Assembly: GCF_026914305.1 (NCBI RefSeq)
Contig: NZ_CP113866.1
Span: 2,608,001-2,672,000, forward strand
Reading direction: 5' to 3'
DNA from: Caldicellulosiruptor acetigenus
Lineage (GTDB): Bacteria > Bacillota > Thermoanaerobacteria > Caldicellulosiruptorales > Caldicellulosiruptoraceae
DNA length: 64,000 bases
Shown: one piece after another, positions 18,290-26,920 of the stretch
Layout: each line of letters begins with the position of its first letter
How positions within the stretch are numbered: position 1 is the stretch's first letter
The notes under the pieces: model-generated
Databases searched by the model: none
What the model was told of the DNA's origin: nothing
What the model saw: only the letters and a program-made list of their open reading frames with translations
Position numbers and translations under genes: made by a program

Positions 18290-20018
18290 TTTTTTGGTCC
18301 CCCTCTCCCATCTGAGTATAGTAAATTTCCTGGTAAATGGGGCATGTTTTCAAAAGCTCTTCATGTGTTCCCATTGCCACAACTTTGCCAGCGTCCATGA
18401 CCAAAATCTTATCTGCATGCTTTATAGAAGATATCCTCTGGGCGATTATAAAGGTGGTTGTGCCCTCAATATACTCTTTCAAAGCTGCTTGAATTTTCTT
18501 TTCTGTTGCCATGTCAACAGCAGATGTACAGTCGTCCAAAATCAAAATTTTCGGCTTTTTTAAAATAGCTCTTGCAATTGATATTCTCTGTTTCTGCCCG
18601 CCAGAGAGGTTCACACCCCGCTCAGAAACGTCTGTGTCATACCCTTTTTCAAAGCTCATTATAAAATCGTGCGCCTGTGCAGCTCTTGCCGCTTGTATTA
18701 TCTCGTCCATTGAGGCTTCTTCATTTCCCCATGCAATGTTTTCTTTTAAGCTTCCTGTGAAAAGTATTGTTTCCTGCAAAACCATGCTGATGCTCTTTCT
18801 TAAAACATCAACGTCGTAGTCTTTCACATTTATATCGTCTATCAAAACCTCTCCATATGTTGCATCGTAAAGCCTCGGGATAAGACTTACCAAGGTGGAC
18901 TTTCCAGCACCTGTTGTGCCAATGATTCCAATAACCTCGCCCGGGTTTGCAACAAATGAGATGTTCTCAAGAGCGGGACCTTCTTCATTTTCGTTGTAAT
19001 AAAACGTGACATTTCTAAACTCTACCTTGCCAAACTCAATGGGCTTTTTGACTGCATTCTCTTTACTCTTTATATCAATCTCACACTCTAATACCTCATT
19101 GATTCTTTCAGCAGATGCACTTGCCCTTGTGATGAACAAGAATATATTTCCTATCATCATGAGGGAAAATAAAATCTGCATTGTGTAGTTTATAAATGCC
19201 ATGAGCTGACCAACTTCCATATCACCATATTTTACTTGAAATCCGCCAAACCACACAACACCTACCATCGCCATGTTCATCACAAGTCCAAAAAGAGGCA
19301 TTGAGATGACCACAAACCCAAATGCTTTGAGTGACGTTTGCAAAAGCTGCTGGTTTGCATCATAAAATCTGTTTTTCTCATGTTCGTGCCTTACAAATGC
19401 CTTGACAACACGGCTACCTAAAAGGTTTTCGCGCATAACAGCGTTTACCCTGTCAATTCTATTTTGCAGCACTGAAAACATGGGAAAGCTCTTTTTTATC
19501 ATGAAATAGAAAATCAAGATGACAAAGGGTATTGAAACAAATAACACCAAGGAAAGTTTGACGTTTATGGTAAGAGCCATCACAAGCCCGCCAATGAAAA
19601 GAAGTGGAGCTCGCACAACAATCCTCAGCATCATCATGACAACGTTTTGCATTTGCATAACATCGTTTGTAAGCCTTGTGATGAGAGTCTCTGGCCTGAA
19701 CCTGTCAACATTTTTAAACGAAAACGACATAACCTTTCTGAAAAGGTCACATCTCAAATCATACGCAAAGTTCTGGCTTGCAATGCTTGAAAACACAACA
19801 CATCCGCCGCCACCAACCATCCCAAGAAACGCTGCAAAAATCATCAAAAGCCCGGTTTTGAAAATGTATGCCATATCCCCGTTTTTAAGTCCAACATCTA
19901 TTATTCTTTCCAAAAACCTTGGCTGCATGAGGTCCATCACAACCTCTAAAAGCATAAAAAGCGGAGCTAATACCACCGCCCACATATACGGTTTTAGATA
20001 CCTAAAAAGCTTTATCAT
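18282..20018 (-). CDS. Heterodimeric ABC exporter, half with degenerate Walker B (BmrC/TM287-like)
   Basis: 578 residues: an N-terminal six-helix exporter domain and a C-terminal ATPase. Walker A IGTTGAGKST and signature NLSGGQKQR are canonical. Walker B reads ILILDDCTSAVD, with Asp in place of the catalytic Glu, and the switch His is Gln (IAQRIS). These are the hallmarks of the degenerate-site half of BmrCD/TM287-288-type exporters and complement the deviations in the next gene. It starts inside the marR 3' end (17-nt overlap), placing the pair under MarR control. Confidence 0.92.
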   Translation of the reverse strand: MIKLFRYLKPYMWAVVLAPLFMLLEVVMDLMQPRFLERIIDVGLKNGDMAYIFKTGLLMIFAAFLGMVGGGGCVVFSSIASQNFAYDLRCDLFRKVMSFSFKNVDRFRPETLITRLTNDVMQMQNVVMMMLRIVVRAPLLFIGGLVMALTINVKLSLVLFVSIPFVILIFYFMIKKSFPMFSVLQNRIDRVNAVMRENLLGSRVVKAFVRHEHEKNRFYDANQQLLQTSLKAFGFVVISMPLFGLVMNMAMVGVVWFGGFQVKYGDMEVGQLMAFINYTMQILFSLMMIGNIFLFITRASASAERINEVLECEIDIKSKENAVKKPIEFGKVEFRNVTFYYNENEEGPALENISFVANPGEVIGIIGTTGAGKSTLVSLIPRLYDATYGEVLIDDINVKDYDVDVLRKSISMVLQETILFTGSLKENIAWGNEEASMDEIIQAARAAQAHDFIMSFEKGYDTDVSERGVNLSGGQKQRISIARAILKKPKILILDDCTSAVDMATEKKIQAALKEYIEGTTTFIIAQRISSIKHADKILVMDAGKVVAMGTHEELLKTCPIYQEIYYTQMGEGDQKSA

Positions 20019-20499
20019 CTTTAGTCACTTCCTCCTTTTGCGGGCTTGAGCCTATCATCTTTATGACAAGTTTTTTAAGCCTCTTTAGCACATACCACAG
20101 CTCTTCAATCTCATCATCAGATAGCTTCTGTAGATGCTTTTTCAAGTTGTGGTTGACCCACTGGGTGTGAAGATGGGTAAGCTCTTTTCCCTTTTGAGTT
20201 ATCTCAATAATAGATACTCTTCTATCTGATTCATCCTGGCTTCTTTTGACATACCCTTGTAAAATCAGCTTGTCAATAAGTGGCGTCATGTTCGGAGCAA
20301 GAATAGAAAGCCTTTTTGATATCTCGCTTATGGACATTGGCCCAAAATCGTCTAAAATGTGCAGGATGTGGATAAAACGCGGTGAAAGTCCGTACTTTTC
20401 GGTAAATTCGTCTTTTTTGAGCACATTTTTTGTGAGCATCGGAAATATGGAAAGAATATTATCTGCAATCTGGTTTAAAAGCTCTTGAGTTATTTGCAC
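20002..20499 (-). CDS. MarR-family regulator of the ABC exporter operon
   Basis: About 165 residues with a MarR winged helix: FIHILHILDDFGPMSISEISKR, with the recognition helix around LAPNMTPLIDKLI and the wing QDESDRRVSIIEIT. MarR proteins repress drug-efflux genes and are released by ligand. The frame opens at TTG 20505, but GGAG lies 9 nt before the GTG at 20499, which I prefer. It is the first gene of the marR-ABC-ABC operon, the usual arrangement for autoregulated exporters. Confidence 0.92.
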   Translation of the reverse strand: MQITQELLNQIADNILSIFPMLTKNVLKKDEFTEKYGLSPRFIHILHILDDFGPMSISEISKRLSILAPNMTPLIDKLILQGYVKRSQDESDRRVSIIEITQKGKELTHLHTQWVNHNLKKHLQKLSDDEIEELWYVLKRLKKLVIKMIGSSPQKEEVTKDDKAF

Positions 20500-20739
20500 C
20501 CTCAATCACTCCTTAAACTTTTGTTTGAAAAAAATTCTGGAAAGTAATATAATAATCAAAAATGCACTTTTGAACAAATCCTCAAAAAGGCAATTAGCTT
20601 ATAAAAACATAATTTTTTGTTTTTTTGTAGTTGTGAGGTTGGTAAAATTCAAGAAATCATGATTTATACTTTCATAATTATTATACTAACATAACTATCT
20701 GCCAGTCAAAAAATTTTTATCAAGAAGGAGAGGGCATCA

Positions 20740-21477
20740 ATGATAGGTCTTGGGACCATTGTAAACGCTGCTGCTGTGATTGTAGGCTCGATTTTGGGGC
20801 TTGTGTTAAAGTTTGGTATCCCGGAAAGGTTCAAATCTACAATCATGCAGGCAATATCGCTATCTGTCATCTTCATTGGAACATCAGGTGTGCTGCAGGG
20901 CATATTCAAAGTTTTAAATAGTGGTAAGATTGACAGGCAGTACATAATGCTTATGATATTTTCGCTTGTAATTGGCGGGCTTGTAGGCGAAATATTGAGG
21001 ATTGAAGATTTTTTGGACAGGCTGGGCGAAAGAATAAAAAAGGCTATATCGAAGGTGATAAAATCAGAAAATTCTACATTTACAGAAGGGTTTGTCACGG
21101 CAAGCCTTGTGTTCTGTGTTGGAGCCATGGCAATTGTAGGCAGCTTAGAAGACGGGCTGAACCGCAATTTTAGTATTCTCTTTGCAAAGTCAATATTAGA
21201 TGGTGTGACCTCTGTGATATTTTCTGCAACACTGGGAATAGGCGTTATGTTTTCAAGCGTTGCTGTGCTTTTATACCAGGGTTCAATTACACTTCTTGCC
21301 GGGCTTTTGAAACCTCTTTTGACAGACACTGTGGTGCTTCAGATGTCAATGGTGGGGTCAGTTTTGATATTTGCAATAGGCCTCAACATGCTTGGAGTTT
21401 CAAAGATAAAAGTTGGCAATCTTCTCCCTGCAATATTTGTGCCGGCCCTGTGGTATGTTGTGACTATGTTTATTTAG
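20740..21477 (+). CDS. DUF554 membrane protein (YqgA/YdfK family)
   Basis: A 245-residue polytopic protein with the DUF554 pattern: GLGTIVNAAAVIVGSILG at the N-terminus, a glycine-rich GGLVGEILRIEDFLDRLG segment, and VFCVGAMAIVGSLEDGL followed by DGVTSVIFSATLGIGV. It is a putative transporter with six or seven membrane segments; its substrate is not established. AGAAGGAGAGGG precedes the ATG. It is apparently monocistronic and divergent from marR. Confidence 0.9.
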   Translation: MIGLGTIVNAAAVIVGSILGLVLKFGIPERFKSTIMQAISLSVIFIGTSGVLQGIFKVLNSGKIDRQYIMLMIFSLVIGGLVGEILRIEDFLDRLGERIKKAISKVIKSENSTFTEGFVTASLVFCVGAMAIVGSLEDGLNRNFSILFAKSILDGVTSVIFSATLGIGVMFSSVAVLLYQGSITLLAGLLKPLLTDTVVLQMSMVGSVLIFAIGLNMLGVSKIKVGNLLPAIFVPALWYVVTMFI

Positions 21478-21534
21478 CATATTCACAAAAAACAAAGCCA
21501 AAAGGTATAATTATTTTTGAGTATTGGATAAGAG

Positions 21535-21933
21535 GTGTATGAATTGGATTATTTGGAAATTTTGAGAAGCTTTTTTGAAAAGCAAGATGATGTATTAATG
21601 GCTTTTCTGTTTGGTTCTGTTGCGAAGAATATAAGTATAAAAGAATCAGACGTAGATATAGCCGTTTATTTCACAAAATATGAGCAAAAAAGAGTTTTTA
21701 AGCTTTGGAATGAACTTGAAGATTTGTTAAAGAAAAATGTAGATTTGATTGTATTAAACAAAGCAAATTGTGACATTGCATGGGAAGCTATAAAAGGAAA
21801 GAAAATTCTAATAAGAGATAATCAATTTTTCATTAATTATTTCTTAGAAGTTTCTCAGGAAGCAGAAGATTTTAGAGAAGATCTTTTAGAAATTTTTAAA
21901 ATAAGACAGGAGAGAAGGAATAAAAGTGCTTGA
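21535..21933 (+). CDS. MNT-domain nucleotidyltransferase, antitoxin-like
   Basis: A 132-residue minimal nucleotidyltransferase. The motif GSVAKNISIKESDVDIAVY contains the GS loop and the D-x-D metal pair, and the third acidic residue is in VDLIVL. In MntA/HepT modules this protein AMPylates and neutralises the HEPN toxin encoded next to it. Start uncertain: GTG 21535 or TTG 21544, the latter 8 nt after AGAGG. It overlaps the start of the HEPN remnant by 8 nt, the usual arrangement, but the partner is broken here. Confidence 0.85.
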   Translation: MYELDYLEILRSFFEKQDDVLMAFLFGSVAKNISIKESDVDIAVYFTKYEQKRVFKLWNELEDLLKKNVDLIVLNKANCDIAWEAIKGKKILIRDNQFFINYFLEVSQEAEDFREDLLEIFKIRQERRNKSA

Positions 21934-22218
21934 GTATCAAAACAAATTAAGTATATTGATATATCAAAAATTATTATTGCAACCTCAGATATTCAAGTAC
22001 CTGACTCTTACAGAGAGATGATCTTAAAGCTTTCTGAACTCAATATAATAGACACTGAGCTTGCAACATCCATTGCAGAAGTTGCAAGATTACGTAATAT
22101 TCTTGCTCACCAGTATTTAGACATTCGATGGGAATATTTAAAAAATTTTATTGATGAAAAAGTTGAATATGTTTATAAATTTTTAAAAACAGTTTCGGAT
22201 TTTGTAAACTCAATTTGA
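21926..22218 (+). pseudogene. Broken HEPN (HepT/DUF86-like) toxin partner
   Basis: The C-terminal half of a HEPN protein is readable (YIDISKIII, PDSYREMILKLSELNIID, then the RNase motif RNILAH in ARLRNILAHQYL), ending in a stop at 22218. A GTG at 21926, 7 nt after AAGG, starts MLEYQNKL, then the frame stops at 22018. The toxin-matching frame resumes two bases shifted, near 21951. About 60 residues of the usual N-terminal helices are missing. This looks like an internal deletion with frameshift. The RNA-cleaving motif survives, but no intact protein can be made from the normal start. Confidence 0.75.
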
Positions 22219-22313
22219 TTGGTTTTAATTATGAAATATTGTCGATTTAAAATAAGGTTTTAGTCATAATTTAAAGTAGAGAAAGAAATTTTTCATTAGC
22301 AAGTTTTGTCGGT

Positions 22314-22410
22314 AACCGGCACCCGACTAATAAAATGCCGGTTCGTAAGTTCTCAACAAAGAAAGGGGCAGTGGCAAAGGATAAAACCCCTTTGCTAATT
22401 GCCGCCCCTT
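22314..22410. other. Structured intergenic stretch with two hairpins
   Basis: In the 420-bp gap before the ABC gene, AACCGGCA (22314) pairs with TGCCGGTT (22336-22343). A second hairpin pairs AAGGGGC (22363-22369) with GCCCCTT (22404-22410), enclosing GCAAAGG/CCTTTGC. No T-run follows directly, so a plain terminator is not certain. It may end the MNT-HEPN transcript or be a small RNA or leader. The remaining flanks (22219-22313, 22411-22638) show no gene. Confidence 0.4.
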
Positions 22411-22638
22411 CCAAAATCTATTCTAAAAGGAGGAGTCTCTTTTTTGCATCATCTGCTCTTTTCTTATCAGCCTTTCTACTTAATATTTAACCCAAAATTT
22501 TTTAAAAAAGTATAAAGAAATATTTAAAAATTTGTAAACAATCTTTTAACAAAAATATGACAAATGTCACTACAAAAAAGTTTTGGATTGATATACCATA
22601 AAAATATAAAAACCTTTTCAAAGGATGGATGGAATTAT

Positions 22639-23604
22639 ATGGTTGCACTTGAGGTTAAAAACCTTGTTAAAAGGTATGGAAATCTTCTTGCGCTTGACAA
22701 TCTTTCGCTGAAGATAAAAGAGGGTGAAGTGTTTGGGCTTTTAGGACCAAATGGTGCAGGAAAGACAACCTTTATAAACTGTATACTTGGTCTTACCCCC
22801 GTCGACAGAGGAGAAATCTATATTTTCGAAAAACCTCTTAAGAAAGCTTTGCACAAAATAAAACCAGAGATTGGCGTTGTTACACAGGAAATCTCTCTTT
22901 ACAACAATCTTACCGTCTACGAAAACCTCAGCTTTTTCGGTTCTCTTTACAATCTTTCTGGAAAACTCTTAAAAGAAAGAATCGATTTTGCGCTTGAGTT
23001 TGTTCAGCTAAAAGACGCAGCCAGAAAGTATGTAAAAAATCTCTCTGGAGGGATGAAAAGAAGACTAAACATTGCTGCAGCGCTTCTTCACAGCCCGAAA
23101 TTTTTAATTATGGATGAGCCAACAGTTGGAATTGACATACAATCTAGAAAGCTCATACTTGATTCTGTGACAAAGCTTGCAAGAAGCGGTGTTACAATTC
23201 TTTATACCACCCATTACATTGAAGAGGCTGACAAAATCTGCACATCTGTTGCCTTTATAAACAAAGGAAGCATAATTGAGTGTGGAACAAAAGAAGAGCT
23301 TTTTGGAAAGCTTTCTGAAACAAACATACTGAAAATAAAGCTTTCTAAATCTTCTGAAAGTTTAGTAGACAAAATTAAAAAACTCGAAGGTGTTGAAAGC
23401 TGTGTACTTTCAAATGATGACCTCATCGTTTCAATTGATAAGACAAAGAATTTGATTAAAGAACTGGTTGAGACAGTCTCGCACGATGGCTGTGAAATAC
23501 TTTCAATCTCATTTGAAAAACCTACTATGGAAAAGCTCTATTTTGCGATAATGGGATATTCCATAGATGAAAAAGGAGAGATAAAATATGAAAGCTTTAA
23601 CTAA
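22639..23604 (+). CDS. ABC-2 type exporter, ATP-binding protein
   Basis: About 321 residues. Walker A is LGPNGAGKTT, the Q-loop VVTQEIS, the signature LSGGMKRR, Walker B FLIMDEPTVGID and the switch His TTHYIEE, followed by a C-terminal regulatory extension. This is the DrrA/NatA-like class driving ABC-2 permeases in drug, antibiotic or lipid export. A longer frame runs from 22564, but ATG 22639 (MVALEVKNLVKRYG) is the conserved start. It overlaps the first permease by 17 nt and heads a three-gene operon. Confidence 0.92.
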   Translation: MVALEVKNLVKRYGNLLALDNLSLKIKEGEVFGLLGPNGAGKTTFINCILGLTPVDRGEIYIFEKPLKKALHKIKPEIGVVTQEISLYNNLTVYENLSFFGSLYNLSGKLLKERIDFALEFVQLKDAARKYVKNLSGGMKRRLNIAAALLHSPKFLIMDEPTVGIDIQSRKLILDSVTKLARSGVTILYTTHYIEEADKICTSVAFINKGSIIECGTKEELFGKLSETNILKIKLSKSSESLVDKIKKLEGVESCVLSNDDLIVSIDKTKNLIKELVETVSHDGCEILSISFEKPTMEKLYFAIMGYSIDEKGEIKYESFN

Positions 23605-24727
23605 AGCCTTCTTATATACCATCAAAGAAGACATTCAAAACGTGCCGCTTATCGCAATAATGCTCTTTTTCCCTATTGTTTTGATACTTATTCTGGGAAG
23701 CGCGCTCTCTACTTACTTTTCAGAGGTACAACTGCCAAAGACACAGATTTTGGTTGTTGAAGAGCCCTCGCAGTTTAGCATCTACAAAAACATTTTACTT
23801 ACTGACAAAACATTCCAAAAACTATTTGACCCTGATTATTCCTCTTCATACAACCAATCAAAACTGCAGTTTGAAAAATCCAGCAAGTTTTCAGCACTTA
23901 TTCATATTAAATATCTCAAAAACAGCCCAGCAAATACCCGCTACCTTCCCAGTTTTGATATTGAAATTTTTACAAAAGAAAATTCCACAAATGTTGCTTT
24001 TGTGAAAGCTTACTTTAACATATTTTCAAACTACTATAAAACATTGCAGCACCGCCAAAACGATTTCCAAATACCAGATATTATTTTTGAGTCTGCAATG
24101 GCCACACGCTTGCCAAGAGCGCTTGACTACTATGCAGTCACAATGGTTGTGATGATAGCTCTCTATGGTGCAATGGGTGGAAGTGCAGTCATAGAAACTG
24201 AAAAAAGGCAAAATACCATTACTCGTCTTTACATATCACCGCAAAATCCTCTCATGATTCTAATGTCAAAAGCAATGGCTCAGCTTGTATTCTTGTATGC
24301 TCAGCTTTGTATAATAGTCTTGTTCTCAAAGTACATTTACAAGGCAAACTGGGGAAATAACATTTCAGCAATATTGCTAGTACTTCTTATATACTCCATA
24401 TTTGCAGTATTTTTTGGACTGTGTATTGCGCTTCTGACAAGGAATTTGTTGCTTTCAAATGTCTTGATAAGCTCATTTGCAGTTGCATCAACATTTATAG
24501 CAGGAGGATATTTCATTGTTGATATTCGCCCAGGGCTTTTGCAAACAATAAGAAACCTTTTGCCAAACTATGTTGTCCAAAGCAGTCTTTTTACTCTTAT
24601 TTACAATCCTTCAGAAGTTGGATATGTAAAACATTCTGTCATATACCTCATTGTTCTTTGCTTAAGCTTGGCTGTGATTTCTTTATTTCTTCTGAGGAAG
24701 GTGAAAGTATGCCAATTTTTAAGGTAA
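23588..24727 (+). CDS. ABC-2 type exporter permease 1
   Basis: 379 residues: an N-terminal membrane helix (about 20-42), a large extracytoplasmic domain to about 180, then five or six membrane segments containing ETEKRQNTITRLYISP, the cytosolic coupling motif of ABC-2 permeases. GGAG lies 9 nt upstream of the ATG, within the end of the ATPase gene. It overlaps the second permease by 19 nt. The two permeases are distant paralogues and probably form a heterodimer on the shared ATPase. Confidence 0.9.
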   Translation: MKALTKAFLYTIKEDIQNVPLIAIMLFFPIVLILILGSALSTYFSEVQLPKTQILVVEEPSQFSIYKNILLTDKTFQKLFDPDYSSSYNQSKLQFEKSSKFSALIHIKYLKNSPANTRYLPSFDIEIFTKENSTNVAFVKAYFNIFSNYYKTLQHRQNDFQIPDIIFESAMATRLPRALDYYAVTMVVMIALYGAMGGSAVIETEKRQNTITRLYISPQNPLMILMSKAMAQLVFLYAQLCIIVLFSKYIYKANWGNNISAILLVLLIYSIFAVFFGLCIALLTRNLLLSNVLISSFAVASTFIAGGYFIVDIRPGLLQTIRNLLPNYVVQSSLFTLIYNPSEVGYVKHSVIYLIVLCLSLAVISLFLLRKVKVCQFLR

Positions 24728-25818
24728 ATATAAAAAGACTTTTGCAAGACAAACTGAACCTGTTTCTTACCATTGTTCTTCCAGCTATAATAATCGTTCT
24801 GTCAGTTGCATTTGCATCAAACATTGAGTCGCCGTACAAAGTAGGAATTGTGGTGGAAGAGGAAAATAGCATATCAAAAATCATAAAATCTGAGCTTCAA
24901 AAATGTTTTGATGTGGTAGTATTCTCAAAAGACAAGTCTATTGTAAGCCAGATGATTCAAACTGGAGTTGACTGTGCTATTGTGCTTGATAAAAATATAG
25001 AAGATGCAATGCTTTCAAGAAAAAATATTAAACTCAAAATATATGCATTGGGAAAATCAGAAGCTCATGTTTACTTGAAAGAATATCTTACCAGCGTATT
25101 TAAAATGATACTTTCTCAGAACTTTTCAAGCAAAGCTGAACTTTTGAATGTGGCAAAAAGTTTGTCCACCTCTTCACCAAAAGTGATTAGCAAAAAGCTT
25201 GTGGAAAACTCAAAATATATAAGCATCAGCTTTGCATCAGGATTTTTTGTAATGTCACTTTTCTGGCTTGCACTCAACGCATCAAGCGTTCTTTTGAAAG
25301 ACTATCATGAAAAAGTTATAATCAGAATTTTGTGCTCACCACTTTCAAAGCAAAACTACATTTTTCAGTCAATCCTCAGCATTTTTGCAGTAACATTTGT
25401 GCAGCTCTGCTTGTTTGTAGGAATCTCCAAATACGTTTTTAATCTAACCTTTGGGTCAAACCCTGCTATTGTAATTCTTGTTTTATCTCTTTGCAGCTTT
25501 ATGTTTGTTTCATTTTCTGTGATGTTCATAAGCACAGTCAGCGACATCAAAAAACTCTCTTCACTAAACTCCATGGTAGTGACCATAATGTGCATGCTCG
25601 GAGGCTGTTACTGGCCTCTCAGCATTATGCCAAAGTTTCTTCAAAAGATTGCATTAATTTTTCCAACAACATACGCAGTAAACTTGACAAAGAATGTGTT
25701 AACTGGAAAATTCATAGAAAGTATGATGGTTGACATTGCGTTAGTGGCAGCATTTTGTCTGTTTTTTGCACTTGCGGGCATAAAGCAGCTTTCTAAAAAT
25801 GTAATATCAAAGCTGTGA
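24709..25818 (+). CDS. ABC-2 type exporter permease 2
   Basis: About 369 residues with the same layout as permease 1: an N-terminal helix (LNLFLTIVLPAIIIVLSVAF), an outside domain, then a C-terminal membrane block with the coupling-helix sequence DYHEKVIIRILCSP. The frame opens at 24658, but ATG 24709 with AGGAAGGTG just upstream is the better start. It is the last gene of the operon, 137 nt before a convergent M48 peptidase gene and separated from it by a shared terminator. Confidence 0.9.
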   Translation: MPIFKVNIKRLLQDKLNLFLTIVLPAIIIVLSVAFASNIESPYKVGIVVEEENSISKIIKSELQKCFDVVVFSKDKSIVSQMIQTGVDCAIVLDKNIEDAMLSRKNIKLKIYALGKSEAHVYLKEYLTSVFKMILSQNFSSKAELLNVAKSLSTSSPKVISKKLVENSKYISISFASGFFVMSLFWLALNASSVLLKDYHEKVIIRILCSPLSKQNYIFQSILSIFAVTFVQLCLFVGISKYVFNLTFGSNPAIVILVLSLCSFMFVSFSVMFISTVSDIKKLSSLNSMVVTIMCMLGGCYWPLSIMPKFLQKIALIFPTTYAVNLTKNVLTGKFIESMMVDIALVAAFCLFFALAGIKQLSKNVISKL

Positions 25819-25898
25819 GTTAATAGAAAAACCGTTCAAAAGATTTTTGAAATTTGTACTCCCACAATATGTAGTTAAAACTAAATATTATAAAAAAT

Positions 25899-25930
25899 GG
25901 GGCTAACCAATTATCTTTTTGGACAGCCCC
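25899..25930. terminator. Bidirectional terminator between convergent genes
   Basis: GGGGCT (25899) pairs with AGCCCC (25925-25930), extended inside by CCAA/TTGG. A T-run follows on the plus strand and ATTTTTTAT on the minus strand, so it can end both the exporter operon and the M48 peptidase gene. Confidence 0.75.
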
Positions 25931-25954
25931 TGCTTTTATCTTTTAATTATTTTC

Positions 25955-26740
25955 TTAAACAGACTCAACACTAAAAACCTCTGAATTCTCTTGAGCTGGG
26001 CTAATATATCGCACAAACTCTGTCACAGCTTCTATTCTCTTCACTAAATGAGGATGAGAAGAAAAAAGTTCTGAAAAATTTACCCAAAAACCTTTGTCCT
26101 CTCTCGCCTGTTTTAAAATCTGTTCAATATCTATGTTATTGTATAACTTTTTTCCGGCAGCAAGCAAAATCAAGCCTCTAACAGCTCCCTTAGGTGAGTA
26201 ATAAGCTCCGTATCTGTCAGCTGTGTATTCACATGCCCTCAAATACGCTTGGCCAAGCAAAGGAATCATAAAACCTAACTGAATAAGCCATCTGTATTTT
26301 AAATGATTTGCTCTAAGATGACCAAGTTCATGAGCAAGAATAAACTTCACCTCATCCATCCCTTGCTGGTAAGCTAATTCTAAAACGTCAGCATAAATAA
26401 TAACAAAATTTCTTCCAATAAATCTCGTAGCAAATGCATTCAATAGTCCCCCACCTTGAATCAAGTAAATATCTGGTACCTCATCAAATCCCATCTGTCT
26501 TGCCACTTGTTCGTATTCATTATAAATATCGCCAAGCTGCTGAGGTGAAAGTTTTACCGCATTTCCCTTGATGTTGCCAATAAAAATTCCATTTGTTATT
26601 AAAATGGTAAGGGCTATTAGAATCAAGTAAACTAAACCTACCATGCTGACTATGAGAACTATGTAGGAAATAATACTGAAAAACGCTAAAACACCAAAGA
26701 GGAATTTCTCACTTGACACCTTTAAATTAACTTCCTTCAT
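25955..26740 (-). CDS. M48-family membrane metallopeptidase (HtpX-like)
   Basis: 261 residues. Two N-terminal membrane segments (about 14-55) are followed by a peptidase domain with the zinc motif HELGH in FILAHELGHLRANH and the third ligand Glu in CEYTADRYGAYY. Such proteases degrade misfolded or signalling membrane proteins. A GGAGGGG ribosome site is 8 nt before the ATG. It is shorter than HtpX (about 290 residues) and stands alone between an exporter operon and a two-component system. Confidence 0.9.
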   Translation of the reverse strand: MKEVNLKVSSEKFLFGVLAFFSIISYIVLIVSMVGLVYLILIALTILITNGIFIGNIKGNAVKLSPQQLGDIYNEYEQVARQMGFDEVPDIYLIQGGGLLNAFATRFIGRNFVIIYADVLELAYQQGMDEVKFILAHELGHLRANHLKYRWLIQLGFMIPLLGQAYLRACEYTADRYGAYYSPKGAVRGLILLAAGKKLYNNIDIEQILKQAREDKGFWVNFSELFSSHPHLVKRIEAVTEFVRYISPAQENSEVFSVESV

Positions 26741-26920
26741 TTGGAGAGCCCCTCCGTCTTTTTGAGTTGTTGGTAAACTTAGTCCTATTGAAATAATACC
26801 AGTTATATATAATTATAAATTTACATTGTGAATTTCAGCAAGATGGAATGTTTGCAGGAGATTTCTAATGTTTTTTTGAAACAGCTGTTAAAAGAATATG
26901 TTCACTAAATTCCTTTCAAT

